From positions 62,001 to 126,000 of the forward strand of contig NZ_JAAAWN010000002.1 of NCBI RefSeq assembly GCF_010500865.1: a stretch of 64,000 nt of DNA, in the 5' to 3' direction. Below, piece after piece: positions 48,296-57,113 of the stretch (the first letter of the stretch is position 1; the number at the start of each line of letters is the position of its first letter). Made by a program: the position numbers and the translations under genes. Below the pieces are notes generated by a model. The model saw nothing but the letters and a program-made list of their open reading frames with translations. It was not told where the DNA came from and did no database searches. Origin of the DNA: Alteromonas profundi. Its GTDB lineage: Bacteria > Pseudomonadota > Gammaproteobacteria > Enterobacterales > Alteromonadaceae.

Positions 48296-49510
48296 TTGTT
48301 TTATCCTCTTTCTGCCTTTATCGCTTATCGCTATGCGAAGTCGTCTGTCGGTAAATCTGCCGGTGGCAATAGCTTTATTTCATTTATAAATCGGTTTTCA
48401 GTGGCGGGCATAGCCTTAGGCCTTACTGCGTTAATTGTTGTGTTGTCGGTGATGAATGGTTTTGAAGCACAACTAAAGCAACGAATTTTGGGCATAGTGC
48501 CACATATTGAAATTATAGACCCTATACAAGAAAGTAGCGTAAAAGCGCTTCCTCACGTGGTAGCAAGCATGCCTTTTAGAGAGGCAGAAGCCGTGGTGCA
48601 ATCGTTTACCGATTTACGGGGCGTACAAGTTCACGGCGTAGCCCCCGATGCGATGATCGCACACGCCATGGTGGCTAAGCAAATGACCCAAGGCCGTTTT
48701 GAAAACCTTAAAAGCGGCAGCTTCAACGTAATAATAGGTAGAGCTTTGGCGCTGCAGTTAGATGTTAGGGTAGGCGATAACCTTAGGGTGATGGTTGCGG
48801 GCGCCAGTGTTTATACGCCCTTTGGCAGAATGCCTAGTCAACGCCTTGTTACGGTAAGTGGCGTGTTTGATATGGGCTCGCAAATGGATGATAAAGTTAT
48901 CTATATGCATTTGGACGATAGTAACCGTTTGCTACGAGATATTAAGGGCGAGGGGCAAGCTACTCGGTTATTTCTGGATGACGCCTTTGCCTATGCATCT
49001 ACCGAAGCCGCTCTAGCGCCTTTAGGCGTAAACTATATAACGTGGCGAGATAAAAAAGGCCCCTTGTTTGATGCAGTCAAAATGGAAAAGAACATGATGT
49101 TTCTTATGCTGTTGCTTATTATTGCTGTGGCGGCGTTTAATATTGTTTCTGCGTTGGTGATGGTGGTGTCTGAAAAACAAGGCGACATTGCGGTACTGCA
49201 AACCCAAGGTATGACACCTAGCAGTATTATGTGGATATTTGTGTTTAACGGGTTATTCAATGGCATGAAAGGGGCCAGTATTGGCTTAGTTGCTGGTGTT
49301 ATACTTACGCTGCAGTTAAACACACTTTTATCACTAATAGGTTCGCCTATCGCGCTAGCCGCTGGTGGGCAGGGGTTGCCGATAGAAATGGATGCGGTGC
49401 AAATTGTGGTAGTGGCCTGTTTATCGCTACTATTGTGCCTTTGTGCAAGTTTGTATCCTGCGCGTAAAGCTATGAAAGTACACCCATCTCACGCCTTACA
49501 AAATGAATAA
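48296..49510 (+). CDS. Lipoprotein-releasing permease subunit, LolC/LolE type
   Basis: Inner-membrane FtsX-type subunit of the LolCDE transporter, which extracts mature lipoproteins for delivery to LolA. The 404-residue product has one N-terminal helix (~25-50, VAGIALGLTALIVVLSVMNGFE), a large periplasmic domain with GRMPSQRLVTVSGVF, and three C-terminal helices starting at MEKNMMFLMLLLIIAVAAFNIVSAL. It is closest in pattern to E. coli LolC. The only suitable start is TTG 48296, which gives the family's N-terminus (FYPLSAFIAYRYAKS). The next gene is a phosphoribosyltransferase, so the ATPase LolD and a second permease do not follow here. Confidence 0.9.
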   Translation: MFYPLSAFIAYRYAKSSVGKSAGGNSFISFINRFSVAGIALGLTALIVVLSVMNGFEAQLKQRILGIVPHIEIIDPIQESSVKALPHVVASMPFREAEAVVQSFTDLRGVQVHGVAPDAMIAHAMVAKQMTQGRFENLKSGSFNVIIGRALALQLDVRVGDNLRVMVAGASVYTPFGRMPSQRLVTVSGVFDMGSQMDDKVIYMHLDDSNRLLRDIKGEGQATRLFLDDAFAYASTEAALAPLGVNYITWRDKKGPLFDAVKMEKNMMFLMLLLIIAVAAFNIVSALVMVVSEKQGDIAVLQTQGMTPSSIMWIFVFNGLFNGMKGASIGLVAGVILTLQLNTLLSLIGSPIALAAGGQGLPIEMDAVQIVVVACLSLLLCLCASLYPARKAMKVHPSHALQNE

Positions 49511-49586
49511 GTGAACGAATATGCCGTGCAAATAGCGGCGAAATTCTCTATACTCGCGGTCTTTTCAACTTGGGTCAGTGGACGTC

Positions 49587-50150
49587 ATGAACAAGAATTT
49601 TATTACCTCGCAATCGCTGTTACAGGATTCCTTTCGCTTAGCCGCAAAGGTTTATGAAGATGGGTTTCGTCCCGACTTTATCATCGGTATTTGGCGTGGC
49701 GGCGCACCCATAGGTATCGCGGTACAAGAGTTTTTTGAGTTTAAAGATACTTCTACCGATCACATTGCTGTTCGTACCTCGTCTTATTACGGTATTAATA
49801 AGCAGTCGAAAGAAATTCGCGTGCACGGCTTGCATTACTTAGTTGAGAACGCTAACGCTAACGACAAGTTACTTATTGTGGACGACGTATTTGATTCCGG
49901 TCGCAGTGTAGATGCGCTAATTAATCAAATTAATAAGCTTATGCGTTTGAATATGCCTAAAGACATTCGCATAGCGTGCCCGTGGTACAAACCACAAAAC
50001 AATACTACCGATATTGTGCCAGATTATTATGTGAACGAAAGTGACGAATGGTTAGTATTTCCTCACGAAATTGCTGGCTTATCGGAACAAGAAATTCGTG
50101 AAGGCAAAAGCGAACTTTCTGATGTTATGGACATCTTGTTCGATAAGTAA
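49587..50150 (+). CDS. Phosphoribosyltransferase (hypoxanthine/xanthine type)
   Basis: A 187-residue cytoplasmic purine-salvage-type enzyme. It has the PRPP-binding signature KLLIVDDVFDSGRSVDAL (~93-110), preceded by IIGIWRGGAPIGIAVQEFF (~29-47). The base-recognition C-terminal part (WLVFPHEIAG) resembles xanthine or hypoxanthine phosphoribosyltransferases; exact base is uncertain. ATG 49587 is preferred over GTG 49578. A strong terminator follows, so the gene ends its unit. Confidence 0.85.
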   Translation: MNKNFITSQSLLQDSFRLAAKVYEDGFRPDFIIGIWRGGAPIGIAVQEFFEFKDTSTDHIAVRTSSYYGINKQSKEIRVHGLHYLVENANANDKLLIVDDVFDSGRSVDALINQINKLMRLNMPKDIRIACPWYKPQNNTTDIVPDYYVNESDEWLVFPHEIAGLSEQEIREGKSELSDVMDILFDK

Positions 50151-50165
50151 GCCTGAGTATTGTTG

Positions 50166-50198
50166 AAAAAAGCCGCTTCAAATTGACGCGGCTTTTTT
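50166..50198 (+). terminator. Rho-independent terminator after the phosphoribosyltransferase gene
   Basis: AAAAAAGCCGC (50166-50176) pairs with GCGGCTTTTTT (50188-50198) around an eleven-base loop, with a T-tract at the end. Confidence 0.88.
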
Positions 50199-50252
50199 AT
50201 GCCTGTTTTTTGTAAGCTTGTTGTTTAAAATAACGTGCGTGGCAGACATTTA

Positions 50253-50894
50253 TTATTTATCTAAATAAAATTTATCGTGAAAGGTGTATACCCAAGAGGG
50301 CTGGTAAATTACTAACATGGTAATCGCCAAGCCATTGAAGAAAGCCTCTGGAAACACCAGTAGTGGAATAAGCAAAAGGTAATTATCAACGATAATGTCC
50401 CATTGATAGATTCCGTCGAGATAAAAGTAACCACCAAGGGCAAAGGTTTTCACAGCAGCAGTTAAGGCGCCTGGGAAAAACGCACAGATAAAGATATACA
50501 CGAAAAGGTGGCGTGAGATACGGTGGAAGGCAAGCATAAAAATAAGGTACGTTAACCCTATCGGTAATACGATGCCAAGCAACCCCTGAATGCCGAAACT
50601 TTGCCAACTACTGTAGCCTGCGGCTGTAGCGCCAAGCAATGCAAGGGCGCCAGTAATTATGGCGTAGCGAAAACCCAACATAAGCGTAAGGGCACTTAAG
50701 CCCATTACGTGCACGTACAAGTCATCGTATATTCCAACACGCAACATCCACAAGGTAAAAAGGGTGGCAGCACTGCCAAACACTAAATGCTGTTGATGCC
50801 TATCTTTAGAGAGTCCGCTAAGTGAAATGTTTTTTATGGCTATGGCCAAAACGCCCACAAAGCCTATTAGCCCTACCCATTGAAGTGACGTCAT
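50253..50894 (-). CDS. CbiM-like energy-coupling-factor transporter permease
   Basis: A 213-residue membrane protein with about six helices and a long conserved tail, FPEAFFNGLAITMLVIYQPSWVYTFHDKFYL. It resembles the CbiM-related ECF permease family of gammaproteobacteria, whose substrate may be a metal such as cobalt or nickel. No CbiQ or CbiO partner genes adjoin it. The N-terminal metal-binding histidine of true CbiM is not visible, so transport of cobalt is uncertain. It is downstream of xthA on the same strand with a 19-base gap. Confidence 0.75.
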   Translation of the reverse strand: MTSLQWVGLIGFVGVLAIAIKNISLSGLSKDRHQQHLVFGSAATLFTLWMLRVGIYDDLYVHVMGLSALTLMLGFRYAIITGALALLGATAAGYSSWQSFGIQGLLGIVLPIGLTYLIFMLAFHRISRHLFVYIFICAFFPGALTAAVKTFALGGYFYLDGIYQWDIIVDNYLLLIPLLVFPEAFFNGLAITMLVIYQPSWVYTFHDKFYLDK

Positions 50895-50913
50895 TAACTG
50901 CTGCCCCTATTTA

Positions 50914-51723
50914 TTACTTGCTATACGTGGCCCAAATTGGCGCATGGTCAGAGGGCTTTTCTATTCCACGTAAGTCGTAATCAATCCCCGCATCGGTTAA
51001 TTGCGCATGCATGTTAGCCGTGGCTAAAATCAAGTCGATGCGTAAGCCGCGGTTATCGTTGAACCCCTTCGAACGGTAGTCGAACCACGAATATTTATCG
51101 TATACTTCGGGGTAGAGCGTGCGGAAACTATCTTCAAACCCCCAGTTAAACAGCGTATTTAGCCATTCTCTTTCTTCGGGCAAGAAGCTACATTTTCCGG
51201 TGCGCAACCAACGTTTTTTGTTTTCTTCGCCAATACCTATATCTAAATCGGTGTGCGAAATATTCACATCGCCCATAACAATGATATTGTCGTCAGGCGT
51301 GTGGTGGGTATCTAAATAATGCATCAAATCTTTGTAAAATTTGCGCTTGGCAGGATACTTGGTTTCGTGCTTTTCGTTTTCACCTTGCGGGAAATAGCCA
51401 TTTAAGATGGTTACAGGTTCACCCTTAGCGTTAAGGGTTTTTAGCATGATCATTCGACGCTGAGCATCGTCATCATCGGTAGGGAAGCCTTTTTGCACCT
51501 CGATAGGTTCATTTTTAGCGAGGAAAGCAACGCCGTAATGGCTTTTTTGCCCATGAAAATACACCTTGTACCCCATGGCTTCTACGGCCGCAACAGGGAA
51601 TTGTTCGTCATGAACTTTAATTTCCTGTAGGCCTATGATGTCGGGCTGGTGGGTATCAATAAGCGCTTGCAATTGATGTAGGCGCGCGCGGATACCGTTG
51701 ATGTTAAAAGAGATAACTTTCAT
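50914..51723 (-). CDS. xthA: Exodeoxyribonuclease III
   Basis: A 269-residue DNA-repair nuclease with AP-endonuclease and 3'-exonuclease activity. Conserved elements: [18 protein letters not shown] at the start, the metal-ligand Glu in [23 protein letters not shown] (catalytic Asp/Asn, ~155) and the C-terminal SDHAPIWA with the catalytic His (~260). Length matches E. coli ExoIII (268). A single gene with the CbiM-like gene downstream. Confidence 0.95.
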   Translation of the reverse strand: MKVISFNINGIRARLHQLQALIDTHQPDIIGLQEIKVHDEQFPVAAVEAMGYKVYFHGQKSHYGVAFLAKNEPIEVQKGFPTDDDDAQRRMIMLKTLNAKGEPVTILNGYFPQGENEKHETKYPAKRKFYKDLMHYLDTHHTPDDNIIVMGDVNISHTDLDIGIGEENKKRWLRTGKCSFLPEEREWLNTLFNWGFEDSFRTLYPEVYDKYSWFDYRSKGFNDNRGLRIDLILATANMHAQLTDAGIDYDLRGIEKPSDHAPIWATYSK

Positions 51724-51823
51724 TTGCGAATCTTAAGAATATAAACGTGGCGCTAGTTTATCAGAATGTAGCGGCGAACTTAACGCTTCCCTTATACACA
51801 AAATATGTATACACGTACCCCGT

Positions 51824-52552
51824 TTAGGTCGCGTTGCTGTTAAGACCGATTAAATAGCTAAACCAGAGGTTTGCGTCTTTTACGGTGGCATCACACAAGG
51901 CGTTGGCATCCTTTGTAAATGCATCGATTGCTATTATGGTTTGCTGTTTGAAGGTTACCCAATCCTTGGCGATTAACGCCATTGTGTCGTAGTAATAGGT
52001 TGGCAATGTTAACGACGTATCACAAAAGCTTTTCTGCTTATGCAAACGCCGTGAGATTAGGTTGGCGCCCATTGAAGACCCCATCCACACATAAAGCCCT
52101 GCAATACACGATGATGTCATGCCGCTAAAAGTAGGGGGCGGCGCTACTAACTTAGTGAAGTCTGCGGTGGCCAGCGCAGAATTAGTTATGCCGTATTTGG
52201 CTGAATAGCACTTAGCTTCACAGGGCTTGGCAACGTGAAAATTAGATGCAGAATCCTCAAGCGCTGTCATATCGGCTTTTAAAGCGCTAACCACGCCTTC
52301 AATATTTAATAGCGCTATTAAGGCCTTCATATCTTCTATGTCTGCGCTATTGTTTATTTCCATCTCATTTATACATAGGTGTGCTACGTTACTTACTTGT
52401 CGGTGAAAACCATACATTGTTGTAAGTATCGTTTTGTAGCTTGTAAGCGGTATAGGGGCCTCGTTATGAAACACAGCAAAAGGCGCACTATGTTCTAATT
52501 TTCGGTGTTGCTGAAAGGTGCCCGATTTTAATTGAGTAAATAAGTTATCCAT
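51824..52552 (-). CDS. Heme-oxygenase-like protein
   Basis: A 242-residue, mostly helical protein of the bacterial heme oxygenase superfamily. LKSGTFQQHRKLE (~7-19) supplies the proximal histidine expected to bind heme iron, and GLYVWMGSSMGANLISRRL (~155-173) corresponds to the distal-helix motif of BphO/HemO enzymes (Gly-Ser-x-x-Gly). It would open heme to biliverdin for a phytochrome or for iron release. No phytochrome gene adjoins. ATG 52552 is chosen because the family's N-terminus begins there; the frame is open upstream to 52741 over sequence unlike the family. No strong ribosome-binding site is visible. Confidence 0.65.
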   Translation of the reverse strand: MDNLFTQLKSGTFQQHRKLEHSAPFAVFHNEAPIPLTSYKTILTTMYGFHRQVSNVAHLCINEMEINNSADIEDMKALIALLNIEGVVSALKADMTALEDSASNFHVAKPCEAKCYSAKYGITNSALATADFTKLVAPPPTFSGMTSSCIAGLYVWMGSSMGANLISRRLHKQKSFCDTSLTLPTYYYDTMALIAKDWVTFKQQTIIAIDAFTKDANALCDATVKDANLWFSYLIGLNSNAT

Positions 52553-52762
52553 GCCATACCAACAGTAAAAAGACCCTAAGCATTGTGAGTCGAGCATGGT
52601 AACAGGGAAGGTTAGGATGACCAACGTCCTGTTTACTATATTTGCTAAAAGCCGGGTTAGATGGGCGTTTAACGCTATTTTTGAGGGTATTTTGCCCGCA
52701 CAAGATTGCGATGGCAGTTTCAGCAGGTATACTTGCGGCAAATTATTGGTGAGGTAGAACAG

Positions 52763-53167
52763 GTGTTTCCAGATACGGTTACAAAAGAATTAAACGAGGC
52801 TACATTGGCGCAAGCGAAAACACTGTCAGCAGAAGACAGACAAATGCTGGTGATTAGCTATGTTCCTAAGGCCAAGCAAATTTGGTTGGTTAAAGGGCAA
52901 GATGGCTTTGTCATGTTAGAAGATAATGAACAGGTTAGATTACCGGTATTTCCTCACCACGACTTAGCGCAAGATTGGATCAATGAAAACGAACTTAACA
53001 GTGAGTGTGTTGATATAACACTCAGTGAATTCACCGATACCTGGCTACCCGGGCTAACCAAAAATAGCGTTGAGCTTGTAATGTTCCCTAGTAAAAGTGA
53101 TGAAGAAAACTTAGTGATGACGGCACAAGAGTTTGCTAACGAGCTGGCCGCGCTGGCTAAAGGGTAA
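52763..53167 (+). CDS. DUF2750-like protein
   Basis: A 134-residue cytoplasmic protein. The pattern IWLVKGQDGFVMLEDNEQVRLPVFPHHDLAQDWI followed by a SEFTDTWLPGL segment fits the DUF2750 family, small single-domain proteins of unknown function. GTG 52763 has GAGG eight bases upstream and gives the expected length; a TTG at 52706 would extend into the region facing the heme-oxygenase gene. The sufE-like gene starts 10 bases after its stop. Confidence 0.7.
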   Translation: MFPDTVTKELNEATLAQAKTLSAEDRQMLVISYVPKAKQIWLVKGQDGFVMLEDNEQVRLPVFPHHDLAQDWINENELNSECVDITLSEFTDTWLPGLTKNSVELVMFPSKSDEENLVMTAQEFANELAALAKG

Positions 53168-53177
53168 GTACCGATAT

Positions 53178-53630
53178 ATGAACTCGACCTCTTCATCAAA
53201 CAAGGCTTTGCCATTGGCCGCATCGGTGGCTAAGGCGAATGGTTGGGATGGCGCCACAAGAGCAATAATGTTGGCCGGTAAGCATCTGCCCGTTTTACCT
53301 GAGCACTTGCGCAAAGATGATACTCAAGTACCGGGTTGTGAAAGCCCTGTATGGCTTGCCCGTATCGCATATGAGTCAGACTCCCACGTGCGTTTAGCGC
53401 AAGATAGCCAGTGCCCTGACAGTAGTGAGAGCCTTGCCGCTTATTCACCGAGTAAAATAATTCGTGGTGTATTGGCAGTATTGTTAGAAAAGGCGAATAC
53501 GTTAACGGAAGAGGAGCGAGAGAGCTTCGATTTCCAGCGCTATTTAAAAGATAACAAGCTAGAGCGACACCTTAGTCAATCACGCAGTAATGGTATCGCC
53601 GGTGTTCTTACGCGTTTGTCTACGCTCTAA
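53178..53630 (+). CDS. SufE/CsdE-family sulfur acceptor
   Basis: A 150-residue protein that takes persulfide sulfur from a cysteine desulfurase (SufS or CsdA) for Fe-S cluster or thiolation pathways. The active-site segment VPGCESPVWLARI (Cys ~53) is diagnostic, preceded by RAIMLAGKHLPVLPEHLRKD. The C-terminal SRSNGIAGVLTRL helix is also conserved. No desulfurase gene lies nearby. ATG 53178 is used because the start at 53133 overlaps the DUF2750 gene. Confidence 0.88.
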   Translation: MNSTSSSNKALPLAASVAKANGWDGATRAIMLAGKHLPVLPEHLRKDDTQVPGCESPVWLARIAYESDSHVRLAQDSQCPDSSESLAAYSPSKIIRGVLAVLLEKANTLTEEERESFDFQRYLKDNKLERHLSQSRSNGIAGVLTRLSTL

Positions 53631-53677
53631 CTGTTTCAGGCGAGACTTGCCGGCAGTTGTAGTGGCCAATGCAAAGG

Positions 53678-54934
53678 TTAAGAAGGGTGCTTGTTTTTTG
53701 CTTCAATCCATTGCGACATATACTTACTGGCATTAAGTGTTTGGTGCCATAGCAGGCTTTGTAAAAACAAGCCTTGGCGATGGGCATCGCGCGTGGTTAC
53801 CAACTGCTCTAAAGTGTTAATAACATGGCCACTATTCGTTTCTTTTTGATAGGCAGAAAAAATCTGCATGCCCTGACTAGCCGCCTGTGTCCACGCTTCT
53901 TCATTGGTGTAAAGATGTTTAGCGTGGTGGGCGAATTCTTCTGGGGTTGCGCATATGGCGCCGCCCCATAGGTTTTGCGCGTTTTCTTCGGCAATTAGTT
54001 CACCCAGTCCTTCTGCGCCAATCCAAGTGGTAAGGCTTGGGGTAGCACAGCGCATCGCATCAAGTAACTTCCCTTTAATTCCTGCGCCAAAGCGCACTGG
54101 CGCAATAAGAATTTTAGCATTACTGATTACTGTGGTTGCTTCTTCAGCCCATCCTTCTACAAAAAATCCTTGTTTAGGGTTGTGCAACTGAGTGGCTTTT
54201 TTGGGCGGATACGCACCATAAATACGAAGATTTACATGGGGTAGTGCCTGTCTAATTTTAGGCCAAATGGTTTGCTTTAACTGTAAAACTGCATCCCAAT
54301 TAGGCGCGTGTCTAAAGTTACCTATGGTTACGATATCTTGACGCTGATGGAATGAGGGCGTGTTCGCAAGAACCTCACCTACATCAAGGGGGAGATAGTA
54401 AAGTTGTTGTTTGGGTACCCGATAAAAGTCGGTAAGTAGCCGCATTTCTGCTTTGGAAAGAATAAGGGTAATATCGCTGCGTAATATAGCCGCCACTTCT
54501 CGTTGTGCCAATAGCGAAGATAAGTCTGCGTCGGCGGCATCTCCGGTTCGTTTAACGGCCTCGTGGCGTGCTTGTCGTAAACTGTGCAAATCTTCGGTAT
54601 TAAGCACGCGCAGCGCGTTCGGGCAGTTTTCTTTCACTCGCCAAGCAAATTGCTCTTCACTCATGTAGCGGTCGAATATGACAATGTCGGGGGCTAGCGC
54701 TGCAATTCTATGGTCAAAACTATTGCTATTTAATTCAATCGACTCGCAACTTACGCCAAGGTTATCTAAATCAGCTTTATGCACACTGTCGGTAGCAGCG
54801 GTAACAAATGTAACTTTATGATTTTTATTAACGAAGCGTTTTATAATAGACAGCATATTTTGACCCGCCGCCGATGAATTTGGCTCAGGCCAGACATAAC
54901 CAATAACAACAATGTGAAGCAGCTTATTTGACAT
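53678..54934 (-). CDS. Glycosyltransferase family 4-like protein, outside the EPS locus
   Basis: A 418-residue GT-B-like protein. The N-terminal part has IVVIGYVWPEPNSSAAGQNMLS, typical of sugar transferases with a Ser/Ala-Gly loop, and the C-terminal donor domain holds APVRFGAGIKGKLLDAMRCATPSLTTWIGAEGL, similar to sulfoquinovosyl/GT4 type motifs. It converges with the sufE-like gene and diverges from the panE-like gene. Its acceptor is unknown; it could act on LPS or another surface glycan. Only a weak ribosome-binding site is seen before ATG 54934. Confidence 0.8.
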   Translation of the reverse strand: MSNKLLHIVVIGYVWPEPNSSAAGQNMLSIIKRFVNKNHKVTFVTAATDSVHKADLDNLGVSCESIELNSNSFDHRIAALAPDIVIFDRYMSEEQFAWRVKENCPNALRVLNTEDLHSLRQARHEAVKRTGDAADADLSSLLAQREVAAILRSDITLILSKAEMRLLTDFYRVPKQQLYYLPLDVGEVLANTPSFHQRQDIVTIGNFRHAPNWDAVLQLKQTIWPKIRQALPHVNLRIYGAYPPKKATQLHNPKQGFFVEGWAEEATTVISNAKILIAPVRFGAGIKGKLLDAMRCATPSLTTWIGAEGLGELIAEENAQNLWGGAICATPEEFAHHAKHLYTNEEAWTQAASQGMQIFSAYQKETNSGHVINTLEQLVTTRDAHRQGLFLQSLLWHQTLNASKYMSQWIEAKNKHPS

Positions 54935-54993
54935 AACAAGGGTAAGATGGTGAGTTAGCGGGTGAGATAGTAGCACAGTGGACAATAAAAATA

Positions 54994-56010
54994 ATGAAAC
55001 AGTGTATTGTAGGCAGTGGTTTAATTGGGAGTTTTTTAGGCTCGGTTATTGCGCTAAATGGCGGCGATATTAAGTTTGTTGCGCGGGGCGAATGGTTGGC
55101 GCGATTACAACAACCCCTTACCTTAACCGATTATAAAGGTCATAAAGCTAACGTACCTGCGGCGAATATTCACTCCCCCAACGTTACAGAAAAATATGAT
55201 GTAATTTGGCTTACGGTGAAATGTACCGCACTAAAAGATATGGCCAACGTACTTTCACCTTTGCTACACCCTAGGTCGATAATAATATGCTGTCAAAATG
55301 GGGTGGGTAGCCACCATATTATGTTACGGGCTTTTCCCCATCATCAAGTGTTAAGAGCCATGGTGCCGTTTAACGTAGTGGTGCAGGGGCAACACTTACA
55401 CAAGGGATCGCAAGGCGAATTGGTTATTGAAGACAGTGGGGATAAAACGCTTAATCAACGGCTGTTGTCCACTGTAAGGCACAATTTACTTGAAGCTCAC
55501 ATAAGTGATGATATTGAACCTGTGCAGTGGGCCAAGCTGCAGCTTAACTTGGGAAATGGGGTAAACGCCCTGGCAGATATGCCGGTTAAAGCTATGCTGC
55601 AACAACGTCCATACCGTCGGGTTATCGCCTCTTTAATGGACGAATTACTAAACGTAACTGGGGCTGCGGGTATCGCCTTGCCAAAGGTGGCCAATATTCA
55701 CGGGCGATGGATCCCACGTGTACTTCGATTGCCCAACGGGTTGTTTACCCTGCTCGCCAAACAAATGCTAGCCATAGACCCAAGTGTAAAAACGTCGATG
55801 TGGTGGGATCTAAATAACGGGAAAACCACAGAAAAAACCTTTTTATATGGGGCGGTAGTAAGTAAGGCCGAGGAATTGAATGTCGCGGTTCCCTATAACC
55901 GCGCTATAATTTCATTACTGCGCGAAGCAGAAGAGCAGGGCAACAAACAACATCGTTATCGGGCTTTAAGCCCCGAAACGCTGGAGGCGCGTGTACGAGA
56001 ACAAATGTGA
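54994..56010 (+). CDS. 2-Dehydropantoate 2-reductase family protein
   Basis: NADPH-dependent ketopantoate reductase-like enzyme of 338 residues. The N-terminal Rossmann motif is IVGSGLIGSFLGSVIA, with VWLTVKCTALKDM (~70) and CQNGVGSHHIM (~100). The catalytic lysine is in WAKLQLNLGNGVNALADMP (~180). A role in pantothenate (coenzyme A) synthesis is likely but other PanE/ApbA family members act on different 2-oxo acids. Confidence 0.82.
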   Translation: MKQCIVGSGLIGSFLGSVIALNGGDIKFVARGEWLARLQQPLTLTDYKGHKANVPAANIHSPNVTEKYDVIWLTVKCTALKDMANVLSPLLHPRSIIICCQNGVGSHHIMLRAFPHHQVLRAMVPFNVVVQGQHLHKGSQGELVIEDSGDKTLNQRLLSTVRHNLLEAHISDDIEPVQWAKLQLNLGNGVNALADMPVKAMLQQRPYRRVIASLMDELLNVTGAAGIALPKVANIHGRWIPRVLRLPNGLFTLLAKQMLAIDPSVKTSMWWDLNNGKTTEKTFLYGAVVSKAEELNVAVPYNRAIISLLREAEEQGNKQHRYRALSPETLEARVREQM

Positions 56011-56221
56011 CAAATGTTGCATAATTTTTCGATGTTATGACCTTCACAGTAGGTGTTTTTGTGGTTAGCGACTATATTCTTAAAACGGTAACGCAATTGA
56101 CATAACGTTACCGCGGTGCGCAATGTAAGTTTAATTGCGCGTCAGTGGAACTAATGGCGAAGTAAAAGGCCTACAAGGCATTCTTTTTACTAATGCGGTT
56201 ACAGTGGGAGTAATCACAGGT

Positions 56222-57067
56222 ATGAATTTACAAGAAGTAGTAGAGCAGGCAAATGAACTTTTTGTTCTTCCTGACGCCGTCACGCGCCTAAAAGCGTGCA
56301 TGGACGATGGTTCATCTAGCATTGATGATGTTGCAGAAATTATTGCTTATGATCCCGCCTTGGCTACTCAATTATTGCGTATAGCTAACTCGGCGCTATA
56401 CCGCTTTCCCAATCGAATTGATACTATTACCAAAGCATTACAGGTAGTAGGAACCCGCGCCACTTACGACTTAGCGCTTGCCTACGGGGTAAGTCACGCC
56501 TTTAACGATATAGATGCAAAAATTATCGACTTAGATAAGTTTTGGGAGCAGAGCGTGTCGTGCGGGCTATTGGCCAAATATTTTACCGAAATGCGTAAAA
56601 TAAAAGAGCCTGAACGTCTTTTTGTGGCAGGCCTATTGCACAATATTGGCGAATTAGCGGTGGTAAGTTTATACCCAGATGCCGCAACCCGCTGCCAAGA
56701 GTTTAATGTGCGTGTATCGCCTGCTCAATTGCAGCGAAGTGTACTGGGCTTTACTTATACTGAACTGAGTGCCGCACTTATTAGAAAGTGGGGAATACCT
56801 GATGGTATCGCCGAACCCATTGCGCACATTCACCAAACAGATACTGCGGTAAACAATGTTGAGATTAATATTCTTCAGCTTTCCTATGTGTTGGCATTAG
56901 ATAACGTAAACCCCGAAATTTATCCTAGTTATAATAACTTAGAGGCACACTTGCCCCAAGCCCTCTCATTAGAACAAACAGATTTAGAAGACGCGCTAGA
57001 TATCACCAATCTCCAATGTATTTCTGTTATTTCTTTGTTTAACCCAAGCGCCTTTATGCTGTTTTAA
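56222..57067 (+). CDS. HDOD-domain signalling protein
   Basis: A 281-residue single-domain HDOD protein. The conserved pattern is NELFVLPDAVTRLKACMDD, VAEIIAYDPALATQLLRIANSALY (~45-65) and the degenerate HD site in LFVAGLLHNIGELAVVSLYP (~140). Such proteins lack phosphodiesterase activity and usually act as regulatory scaffolds in c-di-GMP, motility or stress pathways. ATG 56222 is chosen; the frame is open upstream to 56135 with non-conserved residues. Confidence 0.85.
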   Translation: MNLQEVVEQANELFVLPDAVTRLKACMDDGSSSIDDVAEIIAYDPALATQLLRIANSALYRFPNRIDTITKALQVVGTRATYDLALAYGVSHAFNDIDAKIIDLDKFWEQSVSCGLLAKYFTEMRKIKEPERLFVAGLLHNIGELAVVSLYPDAATRCQEFNVRVSPAQLQRSVLGFTYTELSAALIRKWGIPDGIAEPIAHIHQTDTAVNNVEINILQLSYVLALDNVNPEIYPSYNNLEAHLPQALSLEQTDLEDALDITNLQCISVISLFNPSAFMLF

Positions 57068-57096
57068 AAAGGTGGGTAGCTGTGTACCCACTTTTA
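57066..57096. terminator. Terminator hairpin between the HDOD and thioesterase genes
   Basis: GTGGGTA (57072-57078) pairs with TACCCAC (57085-57091), flanked by an A-run on the left and a T-run on the right, so it could stop transcription from both converging genes. Confidence 0.6.
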
Positions 57097-57113
57097 TAAG
57101 ATAAGGGCTAGGG

